From Pseudomonas grandcourensis (lineage in GTDB: Bacteria; Pseudomonadota; Gammaproteobacteria; Pseudomonadales; Pseudomonadaceae), in the NCBI RefSeq assembly GCF_039909015.1, contig NZ_CP150919.1, positions 1,402,501 through 1,466,500 on the forward strand: 64,000 nucleotides of DNA, read 5' to 3'. A model generated the notes under the pieces. It searched no databases. It was not told the DNA's origin and saw only the letters and a program-made list of their open reading frames with translations. The position numbers and the translations under genes are program-made. Below, piece by piece: positions 54,453 to 63,082 of this stretch; position 1 is the stretch's first letter; every line of letters begins with the position of its first letter.

Positions 54453-54528
54453 AAAAGATCGCAGCCTTCGGCAGCTCCTACAGGGGAATGTGTAAATCTG
54501 TAGGAGCTGCCGCAGGCTGCGATCTTTT
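54453..54528. repeat. Long inverted repeat of the second REP family
   Basis: AAAAGATCGCAGCC...AGCTCCTACAG at the left pairs with CTGTAGGAGCTGCC...GGCTGCGATCTTTT at the right. It is an intergenic repeat element of about 76 bases and could end the pcaK transcript. A half copy lies at 10243-10267. Confidence 0.8.
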
Positions 54529-54566
54529 GGGGGCAGCCCATAAAGATAGTCAAGCAACAATATGTT

Positions 54567-54594
54567 CGATAATCGAACGCTTAGTCGATTATCG
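54567..54594. promoter_or_regulatory. PcaR operator upstream of pcaI
   Basis: CGATAATCG (54567-54575) and CGATTATCG (54586-54594) start exactly 19 bases apart, inside GTTCGATAATCGAAC. The order is the mirror image of the pcaR site. The position, about 100 bases before the pcaI ATG, fits the known activation of pcaIJ. Confidence 0.8.
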
Positions 54595-54696
54595 GATTGT
54601 TTGGCGTTTTGCACGGGCTTAATCTTCAGTCATTCCGGCGCTGCGCATCGGCGCCTTCTTCCACTGTCGGTTAACAATAAACGGGAGCCTGCCCCA

Positions 54697-55554
54697 ATGG
54701 CTGAAATCCTTTCGCTGCACGACGCGGTGAAGCAATTCGTAAACGACGGCGATACGGTCGCGCTCGAAGGCTTTACTCACCTGATCCCGACGGCGGCGGG
54801 TCACGAAATCATTCGCCAGGGCAAGAAAGACCTGACCCTGGTGCGGATGACTCCTGACTTGATCTACGACCAGTTGATCGGTGCCGGTTGTGCCCGCAAG
54901 CTGATTTTCTCCTGGGGCGGCAACCCGGGTGTCGGCTCCCTGCATCGCCTGCGTGACGCTGTGGAAAAGCAGTGGCCCCACGCGCTGGAAATCGAAGAGC
55001 ACAGCCACGCCGACCTGGCCAATGCCTACGTCGCCGGCGCTTCCGGCCTGCCGTTCGCGGTGCTGCGTGCCTACGCCGGTTCCGACCTGCCGAAGGTCAA
55101 CCCGCTGATCAAATCCGTCACTTGCCCGTTCACTGGCGAAGTGCTGGCCGCCGTGCCTTCGGTGCGCCCGGACATTACCGTGATTCACGCGCAGAAAGCC
55201 GACCGCAAGGGCAACGTGCTGCTCTGGGGCATCCTCGGCGTGCAGAAAGAAGCCGCTCTGGCCGCCAAGCGCTGCATCGTCACCGTTGAGGAAATCGTCG
55301 ACGACCTCAATGCACCGATGAACTCCTGTGTATTGCCAACCTGGGCCTTGAGCGCGGTTTGCCACGTACCTGGCGGTGCGCATCCTTCCTACGCCCACGG
55401 TTACAACGAGCGCGACAACCGCTTCTACCAGGCCTGGGACCCGATTGCCCGCGACCGTGAAACCTTCACCGCGTGGATCAACGAATACATCCACGGCAGC
55501 GCTGACTTCAGCGAGTTCCAGGCCAAACTGGCCGCCGCTTCGGAGGCGAAGTAA
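54697..55554 (+). CDS. pcaI: 3-oxoadipate CoA-transferase subunit A
   Basis: A 285-residue subunit of the enzyme that moves CoA from succinyl-CoA to beta-ketoadipate. The ATG at 54697 has ACGGGAG ahead of it. It belongs to the longer CatI/GctA-type branch (285 residues), not the short PcaI of about 230 residues: GNPGVGSLHRLRDAVEKQWP (about 71-90) and VHAQKADRKGNVLLWGILG-type motifs (about 165-183) are visible. It overlaps the start of subunit B by one base (TAATG), so the two are coupled. The operator just upstream supports the pathway role. Confidence 0.9.
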   Translation: MAEILSLHDAVKQFVNDGDTVALEGFTHLIPTAAGHEIIRQGKKDLTLVRMTPDLIYDQLIGAGCARKLIFSWGGNPGVGSLHRLRDAVEKQWPHALEIEEHSHADLANAYVAGASGLPFAVLRAYAGSDLPKVNPLIKSVTCPFTGEVLAAVPSVRPDITVIHAQKADRKGNVLLWGILGVQKEAALAAKRCIVTVEEIVDDLNAPMNSCVLPTWALSAVCHVPGGAHPSYAHGYNERDNRFYQAWDPIARDRETFTAWINEYIHGSADFSEFQAKLAAASEAK

Positions 55555-56333
55555 TGACTTACACCACCAATGAAATGATGACCGTCGCCGCCGCTCGCCG
55601 TCTGAAGAACGGTTCGGTGTGCTTCGTCGGTATCGGCCTGCCGTCGAAAGCGGCCAACCTGGCACGCCTGACGTCCTCGCCTGATGTGGTCCTGATCTAC
55701 GAATCGGGTCCGATCGGCGCCAAACCAAGCGTATTGCCGCTGTCGATCGGTGACGGTGAGCTGGCGGAAACCGCCGACACCGTAGTCCCGACCGGCGAGA
55801 TTTTCCGCTACTGGCTGCAGGGCGGGCGCATTGACGTCGGTTTCCTCGGTGCGGCGCAGGTCGACCGTTTCGGCAACATCAACACCACCGTCGTGGGTGA
55901 TTACCACTCGCCGAAAGTCCGTCTGCCGGGTGCCGGTGGCGCGCCGGAGATCGCCGGTTCCGCCAAGAGCGTGTTGATCATCCTCAAGCAGTCGTCGCGC
56001 TCCTTTGTCGACAAACTCGATTTCATTACCTCGGTCGGCCACGGCGAGGGCGGTGATTCGCGCAAGCGCCTCGGCCTGCCAGGCGCCGGTCCGGTGGGGA
56101 TCATCACCGACCTGTGCATCATGGAACCGGAGGAGGGCACCCACGAATTCGTGGTCACCGCACTGCATCCGGGCGTGACCCGCGAGCAAGTGGTTGCTGC
56201 CACCGGTTGGGCAATTCGCTTTGCCGACCATGTTGAGCAAACCGCCGAGCCGACTGAAGTCGAACTGACCGCGCTGCGCGACCTCGAAGCCCGCACAGCT
56301 GCCGCACACGGCCAAGCCCCCGGAGAAGCGTGA
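55554..56333 (+). CDS. pcaJ: 3-oxoadipate CoA-transferase subunit B
   Basis: A 259-residue beta subunit. The catalytic glutamate is probably Glu50 in YESGPIGAKP, an ESG-type motif as in glutaconate CoA-transferase, instead of the SENG motif of the short PcaJ. GRIDVGFLGAAQVDRFGNIN (about 88-107) is the second core motif. It is coupled to pcaI upstream and to pcaF downstream (TGATG). This pair resembles CatIJ of Pseudomonas sp. B13 as far as I recall. Confidence 0.9.
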   Translation: MTYTTNEMMTVAAARRLKNGSVCFVGIGLPSKAANLARLTSSPDVVLIYESGPIGAKPSVLPLSIGDGELAETADTVVPTGEIFRYWLQGGRIDVGFLGAAQVDRFGNINTTVVGDYHSPKVRLPGAGGAPEIAGSAKSVLIILKQSSRSFVDKLDFITSVGHGEGGDSRKRLGLPGAGPVGIITDLCIMEPEEGTHEFVVTALHPGVTREQVVAATGWAIRFADHVEQTAEPTEVELTALRDLEARTAAAHGQAPGEA

Positions 56334-57535
56334 TGCGTGACGTTTATATCTGCGACGCGATTCGTACCCCCATCGGCCGTTTCGGCGGTGGCCTGTCGAC
56401 GGTACGTGCCGACGACCTGGCTGCCGTACCAATCAAGGCCTTGATGGAGCGCAACCCGTCGGTGGACTGGAACGCCGTGGACGAGGTGTTCCTCGGCTGC
56501 GCCAACCAGGCCGGTGAAGACAACCGCAACGTTGCGCGTATGGCGCTGTTGCTGGCCGGCCTGCCGGAAAGCATTCCCGGCGTGACCCTCAACCGCCTCT
56601 GCGCTTCGGGCATGGATGCCATCGGCACCGCGTTCCGCGCCATCGCCAGCGGCGAGATGGAGCTGGCGATTGCCGGTGGCGTCGAGTCGATGTCTCGCGC
56701 ACCGTTTGTGATGGGCAAGGCCGATGCCGCGTTTTCACGCAACATGAAGCTCGAAGACACCACCATCGGCTGGCGCTTCATCAACCCGTTGATGAAAGCC
56801 CAGTACGGCGTGGACGCGATGCCGCAGACCGCTGACAACGTCGCCGACGATTACAAGGTGTCCCGCGCCGATCAGGACGCGTTCGCCCTGCGCAGTCAAC
56901 AACGCACGGCCGCCGCGCAAGCCGCCGGGTTCTTCGCCGAAGAAATCGTTGAAGTGCGGATCGCCCACAAGAAGGGTGAAACCGTGGTCAGCCAGGACGA
57001 ACATCCTCGCGCCGACACCACCCTGGAAGCCCTGACCAAACTCAAACCGGTCAACGGCCCCGACAAGACCGTCACCGCTGGCAATGCCTCGGGTGTGAAC
57101 GACGGCGCCGCCGCGTTGATCCTGGCTTCGGCCGAAGCGGTGAAGAAACACGGCCTGACTGCCCGTGCCAAAGTACTGGGCATGGCCAGCGCCGGTGTTG
57201 CTCCGCGTGTAATGGGCATCGGTCCGGTGCCGGCGGTGCGTAAACTGATCGAACGCCTCGGTGTGGCGGTCAGCGATTTCGACGTGATCGAACTCAACGA
57301 AGCCTTCGCCAGCCAAGGCCTGGCGGTGCTGCGTGAACTGGGGATCGCGGACGACGCAGCCCAGGTCAACCCGAACGGTGGCGCGATTGCCTTGGGCCAT
57401 CCATTGGGCATGAGCGGTGCGCGGTTGGTACTGACGGCTTTGCATCAATTGGAAAAAAACGGCGGCAAGAAAGGTCTGGCGACCATGTGCGTCGGTGTCG
57501 GCCAAGGTCTGGCTTTGGCGATCGAGCGCGTCTGA
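56333..57535 (+). CDS. pcaF: Beta-ketoadipyl-CoA thiolase PcaF
   Basis: A 400-residue thiolase that cleaves beta-ketoadipyl-CoA to succinyl-CoA and acetyl-CoA, the last step of the pathway. Cys90 in LNRLCASGMDAIG is the acyl-bearing residue; the other two catalytic residues are His in AIALGHPLGMSGAR and Cys in TMCVGVGQGLALAIERV at the C-terminus. I take the ATG at 56333, six bases after CGGAGAA; a GTG three bases upstream is also possible. It overlaps pcaJ and is followed after 36 bases by pcaH. Confidence 0.96.
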   Translation: MRDVYICDAIRTPIGRFGGGLSTVRADDLAAVPIKALMERNPSVDWNAVDEVFLGCANQAGEDNRNVARMALLLAGLPESIPGVTLNRLCASGMDAIGTAFRAIASGEMELAIAGGVESMSRAPFVMGKADAAFSRNMKLEDTTIGWRFINPLMKAQYGVDAMPQTADNVADDYKVSRADQDAFALRSQQRTAAAQAAGFFAEEIVEVRIAHKKGETVVSQDEHPRADTTLEALTKLKPVNGPDKTVTAGNASGVNDGAAALILASAEAVKKHGLTARAKVLGMASAGVAPRVMGIGPVPAVRKLIERLGVAVSDFDVIELNEAFASQGLAVLRELGIADDAAQVNPNGGAIALGHPLGMSGARLVLTALHQLEKNGGKKGLATMCVGVGQGLALAIERV

Positions 57536-57571
57536 CGCGCTTTCAAGACTATAAGAACTGAGGAATGCTTC

Positions 57572-58276
57572 ATGACTGACAAGCCTGGTTACCGTCGCCC
57601 GCAGGCGGGCACTCAGCCGGAATACCTGCACCCGGCCTATCAATCCACCAACCTGCGCTCGCCGTCCAAACCGTTGGTGTTCCTGCCTCATTCGTTGTCG
57701 GAAATTACCGGTCCGACCGTCGGCGCCGAGCGCGTCAACGAGAAGGACAGCGACCTGACCGCCCAGCACGAGGGGCAGCCACAGGGTGAGCGCATCATCA
57801 TCCACGGCCGCGTGCTGGATGAAAACGGTCTGCCGGTGCCGGGGATTCTGGTGGAGATCTGGCAAGCCAACGCCGCCGGTCGCTACGCACATGCCCGCGA
57901 CCTGCACGACGCACCGCTGGACCCGAATTTCACCGGCACCGGCCGCACCGTGACCGACGCCGATGGCTGGTACCAGTTCCAGACCATCAAGCCAGGTGCG
58001 TATCCGTGGGGTAACCACCACAACGCGTGGCGCCCGGCGCACATCCATTTCTCGCTGTTCGGGCCGAGCATCCTGACGCGCCTGGTGACGCAGATGTATT
58101 TCCCGGGCGACCCGCTGCTGGCGTACGACCCGATCTACAATTGCGTGCCCGATACCAGCGCCAAAGAGCGTTTGATCGCCACGTTCGATCTGGAAAAAAC
58201 CATCCCTTCCTATGCCCTCGGTTATCGCTGGGACATCGTTTTGCGCGGCCGCGACGCCACGCCGATGGAGAAATAA
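57572..58276 (+). CDS. pcaH: Protocatechuate 3,4-dioxygenase beta subunit
   Basis: A 234-residue subunit that holds the non-heme ferric iron and opens the ring of protocatechuate between its hydroxyls. The four ligands are all present: Tyr105 (GRYAH), Tyr144 (GAYPW), His157 and His159 (RPAHIHF). The spacing equals that of the well-studied P. putida enzyme shifted by three residues. The GAGG ribosome site is good. It is followed after one base by pcaG. Confidence 0.97.
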   Translation: MTDKPGYRRPQAGTQPEYLHPAYQSTNLRSPSKPLVFLPHSLSEITGPTVGAERVNEKDSDLTAQHEGQPQGERIIIHGRVLDENGLPVPGILVEIWQANAAGRYAHARDLHDAPLDPNFTGTGRTVTDADGWYQFQTIKPGAYPWGNHHNAWRPAHIHFSLFGPSILTRLVTQMYFPGDPLLAYDPIYNCVPDTSAKERLIATFDLEKTIPSYALGYRWDIVLRGRDATPMEK

Positions 58277-58277
58277 G

Positions 58278-58844
58278 ATGACGCTGACTGCGACCACGTC
58301 CCACACCGTCGGGCCGTACTACCACATCGGCCTGACCTGGCTGAACCGCGAAAACCTGACTGTCGAGCAAACCCTGGGCGAGCGCGTGGCGATCACCGGG
58401 CAAGTGGTCGACGGCAATGGCGACATCGTCAACGACGCGATGCTGGAAGTCTGGCAGGCCAACGCCGCCGGTAAGTATGACCACCCGGAAGACGACCAGA
58501 AAAAACCCCTGGACCCGAACTTCGAAGGCTTTGGTCGGGTGCCGGTAGATGCCGAAGGGCGTTTTCGTTTCACCACCATCAAGCCCGGTACGGTCGAGGG
58601 GCTCAAAGGCACGACCCAGGCACCGCACCTGGTGGTACTGGTGTTTGCCCGTGGCCTGGTCAAGCACCTGTTGACGCGGATTTACTTTGATGGCGAAGCG
58701 GCTAACGTCGACGATCCGTTGCTGGAGTGCGTGCCGGCGGATCGTCGCGGCACGTTGATCGCCAAGCAGGATGCGTCGGGTGTTTATCAGTGGAATGTGA
58801 TTCTGCAGGGCACCGATGCCGAGACGGTGTTCTTCGACTATTAA
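58278..58844 (+). CDS. pcaG: Protocatechuate 3,4-dioxygenase alpha subunit
   Basis: A 188-residue partner of PcaH that forms the substrate pocket but lacks the iron ligands: the place of the HIH motif holds HLVVLVFARG. TSHTVGPYYHIGLTWLNREN (about 5-24) and LEVWQANAAGKYDHPEDDQK (about 55-74) are typical. It begins one base after the pcaH stop, so the two are coupled and made in equal amounts. Confidence 0.96.
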   Translation: MTLTATTSHTVGPYYHIGLTWLNRENLTVEQTLGERVAITGQVVDGNGDIVNDAMLEVWQANAAGKYDHPEDDQKKPLDPNFEGFGRVPVDAEGRFRFTTIKPGTVEGLKGTTQAPHLVVLVFARGLVKHLLTRIYFDGEAANVDDPLLECVPADRRGTLIAKQDASGVYQWNVILQGTDAETVFFDY

Positions 58845-58861
58845 GTGAACACCGCAAAACC

Positions 58862-58951
58862 TGTAGGAGCGAGCCTGCTCGCGAAAGCGGTGTATCAGAC
58901 AGCATTGATATCGACTGATACGACGCCGTCGCGAGCAGGCTCGCTCCTACA
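58862..58951. repeat. REPIN (paired REP sequences) inside the pca cluster
   Basis: TGTAGGAGCGAGCCTGCTCG and its inverted copy, 90 bases end to end, sit between pcaG and pcaT. It may separate the transcripts of pcaHG and pcaT or stabilise the upstream mRNA. Confidence 0.87.
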
Positions 58952-59039
58952 GGGGTTGTGTGTTGCTGATGCATCTGCGGAACGGGACTGTTGCAAAGTG
59001 TGTCTAGACTCTCACTGTCCCCACAGAGTGGAAAAAACA

Positions 59040-60344
59040 ATGGCAACCCCTATAGCTACTACAGCGCTATACACCGGTGAAGAGCGCAACAAGCGGATCT
59101 TCGCCATTGTCGGTGCGTCGTCCGGCAACCTGGTCGAATGGTTCGACTTCTACGTCTATGCCTTCTGTGCGATCTATTTCGCACCGGCCTTTTTCCCGTC
59201 CGATAACCCCACCGTGCAGTTGGTCAATACCGCCGGTGTGTTCGCCGCCGGGTTCCTGATGCGGCCGATTGGCGGCTGGATTTTTGGGCGGTTGGCGGAC
59301 AAGCACGGGCGCAAGAATTCGATGTTGATCTCGATTCTGATGATGTGCTTCGGCTCGCTGCTGATCGCCTGCCTGCCGACCTACAACAGCATCGGGGTCT
59401 GGGCACCGATCCTGTTGCTGTTCGCCCGTTTGCTGCAAGGCCTGTCGGTGGGCGGTGAGTACGGCACTACCGCGACCTACATGAGTGAAGTGGCGCTCAA
59501 GGGCCAACGCGGTTTCTTCGCCTCGTTCCAGTACGTGACCCTGATCGGCGGCCAGTTGCTCGCGGTGTCGCTGGTGGTGATCCTGCAACAGTTCCTCACC
59601 GAAGATGATCTGCGTGCCTACGGCTGGCGGATTCCTTTCGTGGTGGGTGCCATGGCGGCGCTGGTTTCGCTGTATCTGCGTCGTTCGCTGAAAGAAACTT
59701 CGAGCAAGGAAATGCGCGAAAACAAGGACGCCGGCAGCATCAGCGCCCTGTTCCGCGACCATAAAGCCGCGTTCATCACCGTACTCGGTTATACCGCCGG
59801 TGGTTCGCTGATTTTCTACACCTTCACCACGTACATGCAGAAGTACCTGGTGAACACCGCCGGCATGCCGGCCAAGACCGCCAGCTACATCATGACCGGC
59901 GCGCTGTTCCTCTATATGTGCATGCAGCCGGTTTTCGGCATGCTCGCCGACAGGATCGGCCGGCGTAACTCGATGCTCTGGTTCGGCACCCTCGGCACGC
60001 TGTGCACCGTGCCGATCCTGTTGAGCCTGAAAAGTGTCAGCAGTCCATTCCTGGCCTTTGTGCTGATTACCCTGGCGCTGGCGATCGTCAGTTTCTACAC
60101 CTCCATCAGTGGCCTGGTGAAAGCCGAGATGTTCCCGCCCGAGGTGCGTGCACTGGGTGTCGGCCTGGCGTATGCGGTGGCGAATGCGATCTTCGGTGGT
60201 TCGGCGGAGTATGTGGCCTTGAGCCTCAAGGCCGTGGGCATGGAAAACTCCTTCTACTGGTACGTGACGGTGATGATGGCGATAGCGTTCCTGTTCAGCC
60301 TGCGTCTGCCGAAACAGGCGAAGTATCTGCATCACGATCTTTGA
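59040..60344 (+). CDS. pcaT: Dicarboxylate/beta-ketoadipate symporter PcaT (MHS family)
   Basis: A 434-residue MFS carrier of the metabolite:H+ symporter family. The region [22 protein letters not shown] (about 19-40) and [16 protein letters not shown] (about 88-103) are the MHS signatures. In Pseudomonas PcaT is reported to take up beta-ketoadipate. The ATG at 59040 is right for the family; an open frame reaching back to 58845 would add 65 residues that read through the REPIN and should not be used. Confidence 0.92.
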   Translation: MATPIATTALYTGEERNKRIFAIVGASSGNLVEWFDFYVYAFCAIYFAPAFFPSDNPTVQLVNTAGVFAAGFLMRPIGGWIFGRLADKHGRKNSMLISILMMCFGSLLIACLPTYNSIGVWAPILLLFARLLQGLSVGGEYGTTATYMSEVALKGQRGFFASFQYVTLIGGQLLAVSLVVILQQFLTEDDLRAYGWRIPFVVGAMAALVSLYLRRSLKETSSKEMRENKDAGSISALFRDHKAAFITVLGYTAGGSLIFYTFTTYMQKYLVNTAGMPAKTASYIMTGALFLYMCMQPVFGMLADRIGRRNSMLWFGTLGTLCTVPILLSLKSVSSPFLAFVLITLALAIVSFYTSISGLVKAEMFPPEVRALGVGLAYAVANAIFGGSAEYVALSLKAVGMENSFYWYVTVMMAIAFLFSLRLPKQAKYLHHDL

Positions 60345-60387
60345 TCTTCACGCGCGGACCGCAGGCCCGCGCCTCCAGGAAATGTTT

Positions 60388-61752
60388 ATGAACCAGCGAC
60401 CGGGCAATCAATTGTTCGATGCCTATTTCACTGCCCGCGATATGCGTGAGGTGTTCTGCGATCAGGGCCGGGTCCAGGCCATGCTCGATTTCGAAGCGGC
60501 ACTGGCCCGGGCCGAAGCGCGGGTCGGAATGATTCCGTCGAGTGCTGTCGCACCGATTGAAGCGGCTTGCAGCGCCGGGCTTTACGACTTTGCGGCGTTG
60601 GGCGAGGCGATTGCCACGGCGGGTAACTCGGCGATTCCGTTGGTCAAGGCGCTGGGTAAACAGATCGCGGCCTGCGATGCCGAGGCCGAACGCTATGTGC
60701 ATCTGGGTGCGACCAGCCAGGACGTGATGGACAGCGGCCTGGTGCTGCAACTGCGTCGTGCGTTGGAACTGATTGAAAACGATCTGGCGCAGTTGGGGCA
60801 GATTCTGGCGACTCAGGCTCAGCGTTATGCAACCACGCCGTTGGCGGGGCGCACGTGGTTGCAACACGCGACACCGGTCACTCTCGGCATGAAAATCGCT
60901 GGTTGGTTGGGGGCGGTGACCCGCAGCCGTCAGCGTTTGCTGGAACTCAAACCGCGTCTTTTGGTGCTGCAATTCGGCGGTGCTTCCGGAACCCTCGCAG
61001 CACTGGGCGAGCAGGCGATGCCGATTGCCCAGGCACTATCTGAAGAACTGCAACTGACCTTGCCCGATCAGCCGTGGCACACCCAGCGCGATCGCGTGGT
61101 GGAGTTCGGCGCTGTGTTTGGCCTGATCGCCGGCAGTCTCGGCAAGTTCGGGCGTGATATCAGCCTGTTGATGCAAACCGAGGCCGCCGAAGTGTTCGAA
61201 CCTTCGTCGCCGGGCAAGGGCGGTTCTTCGACCATGCCGCACAAACGCAATCCTGTAGGCGCGGCGGTGTTGATCGGCGCGGCGACGCGTGTGCCGGGTC
61301 TGCTGTCGACGCTGTTCAGCGCCATGCCTCAGGAACACGAACGCAGCCTCGGCCTGTGGCATGCCGAGTGGGAAACCCTGCCGGAGATTTGCTGCCTGGT
61401 GTCCGGCAGTCTGCAGCAAGCGCTGTTGATCGCCCAAGGACTGGAAGTGGATGCCGAGCGCATGGCTCGCAATCTCGATTTGACCCAGGGCCTGGTGCTC
61501 GCCGAAGCGGTGAGCATCGTCCTCGCGCAACGGGTAGGGCGCGATACCGCGCACCACCTGCTGGAGCAATGCTGCAAACGCGCCGTGGCCGAACAACGTC
61601 ACCTGCGTGCGGTCCTCGGTGACGAACCGCAAGTGACCGCCGAGCTGTCGGCCGCCGAACTCGATCATCTGCTGGACCCCGCCCACTATCTCGGTCAGGC
61701 CAAAACCTGGGTCGAGCGGGCGGTGGCTGAACATTCTGCATTGACTGCCTGA
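60388..61752 (+). CDS. pcaB: 3-carboxy-cis,cis-muconate cycloisomerase PcaB
   Basis: A 454-residue member of the fumarase/argininosuccinate lyase superfamily that closes beta-carboxymuconate to gamma-carboxymuconolactone. The superfamily signature GSSTMPHKRNPVG lies at about 280-292, and the LGATSQDVMDSGL motif at about 110-122 holds the second conserved region. I choose the ATG at 60388, which sits seven bases after AGGAA; the ATG six bases earlier is too close. It begins 44 bases after pcaT and is followed 12 bases later by pcaD. Confidence 0.95.
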   Translation: MNQRPGNQLFDAYFTARDMREVFCDQGRVQAMLDFEAALARAEARVGMIPSSAVAPIEAACSAGLYDFAALGEAIATAGNSAIPLVKALGKQIAACDAEAERYVHLGATSQDVMDSGLVLQLRRALELIENDLAQLGQILATQAQRYATTPLAGRTWLQHATPVTLGMKIAGWLGAVTRSRQRLLELKPRLLVLQFGGASGTLAALGEQAMPIAQALSEELQLTLPDQPWHTQRDRVVEFGAVFGLIAGSLGKFGRDISLLMQTEAAEVFEPSSPGKGGSSTMPHKRNPVGAAVLIGAATRVPGLLSTLFSAMPQEHERSLGLWHAEWETLPEICCLVSGSLQQALLIAQGLEVDAERMARNLDLTQGLVLAEAVSIVLAQRVGRDTAHHLLEQCCKRAVAEQRHLRAVLGDEPQVTAELSAAELDHLLDPAHYLGQAKTWVERAVAEHSALTA

Positions 61753-61764
61753 AGGAGACTTGCT

Positions 61765-62556
61765 GTGGCTTTTGTACAACTCGCCGAGGGCGAACTGCAT
61801 TACCAACTCGATGGACCGGTCGATGCGCCGGTGCTGGTGCTGTCCAACTCCCTGGGCACGGACTTGCACATGTGGGACGCGCAAATCCCGGCGTTCTCCG
61901 AGCATTTTCGTGTGTTGCGTTTTGATACCCGTGGTCACGGCCAATCGCTGGTGACGCCGGGCCCGTACAGCATCGAGCAACTGGGCCGCGACGTGCTGGC
62001 GCTGCTGGATGCCTTGCACATCGAACGCGCGCATTTCTGCGGCTTGTCCATGGGCGGGCTGATTGGGCAGTGGCTGGGTATCAATGCCGGCGAGCGCCTG
62101 AACAAACTGATCGTGTGCAACACCGCAGCGAAAATCGGCGATCCATCGATATGGGATCCGCGCATTGAGATGGTGCTGCGCGATGGTCAGGCGGCCATGA
62201 TTGCCCTGCGCGATGCGTCGATTGCCCGCTGGTTCACCCCGGACTTCTCCGAAGCCAACCCGGCGGCGGCCAAGCAGATTACCGACATGCTCGCGACCAC
62301 TTCGCCGGAAGGCTATGCGGCCAACTGCGCGGCGGTGTGCGATGCCGATTTCCGTGATCAGTTGTCGTTGATCAAGGCGCCGCTGCTGGTGGTTGCCGGT
62401 ACTGAAGATGCTGTGACGCCGCCGTCCGGCGGGCATTTCATTCAGGAACATGTGCCGGGCGCCGAGTACGCCGAGTTCTATGCCGCGCATTTGTCCAACG
62501 TCCAGGCCGGCAGCGCGTTCAGCGAGCGGGTACTGGCGTTTCTGTCGGCTGATTGA
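61765..62556 (+). CDS. pcaD: 3-oxoadipate enol-lactonase PcaD
   Basis: A 263-residue alpha/beta hydrolase that opens beta-ketoadipate enol-lactone to beta-ketoadipate. The nucleophile elbow GLSMGG is at about 93-98 (Ser95). VLVLSNSLGTDLHMWDAQIP (about 24-43) holds the oxyanion region, and the catalytic His is in YAAHLSNVQ near the C-terminus. It starts with GTG behind AAGGAGA. Order with pcaB and pcaC is standard. Confidence 0.95.
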   Translation: MAFVQLAEGELHYQLDGPVDAPVLVLSNSLGTDLHMWDAQIPAFSEHFRVLRFDTRGHGQSLVTPGPYSIEQLGRDVLALLDALHIERAHFCGLSMGGLIGQWLGINAGERLNKLIVCNTAAKIGDPSIWDPRIEMVLRDGQAAMIALRDASIARWFTPDFSEANPAAAKQITDMLATTSPEGYAANCAAVCDADFRDQLSLIKAPLLVVAGTEDAVTPPSGGHFIQEHVPGAEYAEFYAAHLSNVQAGSAFSERVLAFLSAD

Positions 62557-62566
62557 GGGTTTTCCT

Positions 62567-62959
62567 GTGGATGAGAAACAACGTTACGACGAGGGGATGA
62601 AAGTCCGTCGCGCGGTCCTCGGCGACGCTCACGTCGACCGCAGCCTGACCACCCTGACCGAGTTCAACTCGGAGTTTCAGGAAATGATCACCCGTCACGC
62701 CTGGGGGGACATCTGGACCCGCCCGGGCCTGCCACGTCATACCCGCAGCCTGATCACCATCGCCATGCTGATCGGCATGAACCGCGAGGGCGAACTCAAA
62801 CTGCACCTGCGCGCCGCCGCCAACAATGGCGTCAGCCGTGGCGAGATCAAGGAAGTGATCATGCAGAGTGCAATCTACTGCGGGATTCCGGCGGCCAATG
62901 CGACGTTCCACCTGGCCGAGTCGGTGTGGGATGAGTTGGGGGTTGAATCGCGGGAGTAA
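62567..62959 (+). CDS. pcaC: 4-carboxymuconolactone decarboxylase PcaC
   Basis: A 130-residue enzyme that removes CO2 from gamma-carboxymuconolactone. It starts with GTG at 62567, eight bases after GAGGG and just past pcaD; the longer frame upstream overlaps pcaD. The AhpD-like core has RHAWGDIWTRPGLPRHTRSL (about 43-62) and IYCGIPAANATFHLAE (about 104-119), typical of PcaC. It is a stand-alone protein, not fused to PcaD as in some bacteria. Confidence 0.95.
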   Translation: MDEKQRYDEGMKVRRAVLGDAHVDRSLTTLTEFNSEFQEMITRHAWGDIWTRPGLPRHTRSLITIAMLIGMNREGELKLHLRAAANNGVSRGEIKEVIMQSAIYCGIPAANATFHLAESVWDELGVESRE

Positions 62960-62980
62960 GCGGCAAAACGGTGAACAACC

Positions 62981-63070
62981 TGTGGGAGCGAGCTTGCTCG
63001 CGATGGCGTCGGCATATTCACTATTGATGTCGCCTGATACACCGCCATCGCGAGCAAGCTCGCTCCCACA
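62981..63070. repeat. REPIN (paired REP sequences) after pcaC
   Basis: TGTGGGAGCGAGCTTGCTCG and its inverted copy, 90 bases end to end. It lies between the convergent pcaC and porin genes and is nearly identical in its arms to the copy at 9315. Confidence 0.87.
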
Positions 63071-63082
63071 TTTGTTTTGTGT

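Noticed and set aside
58845..59039. 65-residue N-terminal extension of pcaT
   Set aside because: It reads through the REPIN and lacks a ribosome site; the family starts at the ATG at 59040.
9315..63070. REP elements considered as a CRISPR array
   Set aside because: They are scattered singly between genes, with no regular spacers and no cas genes.
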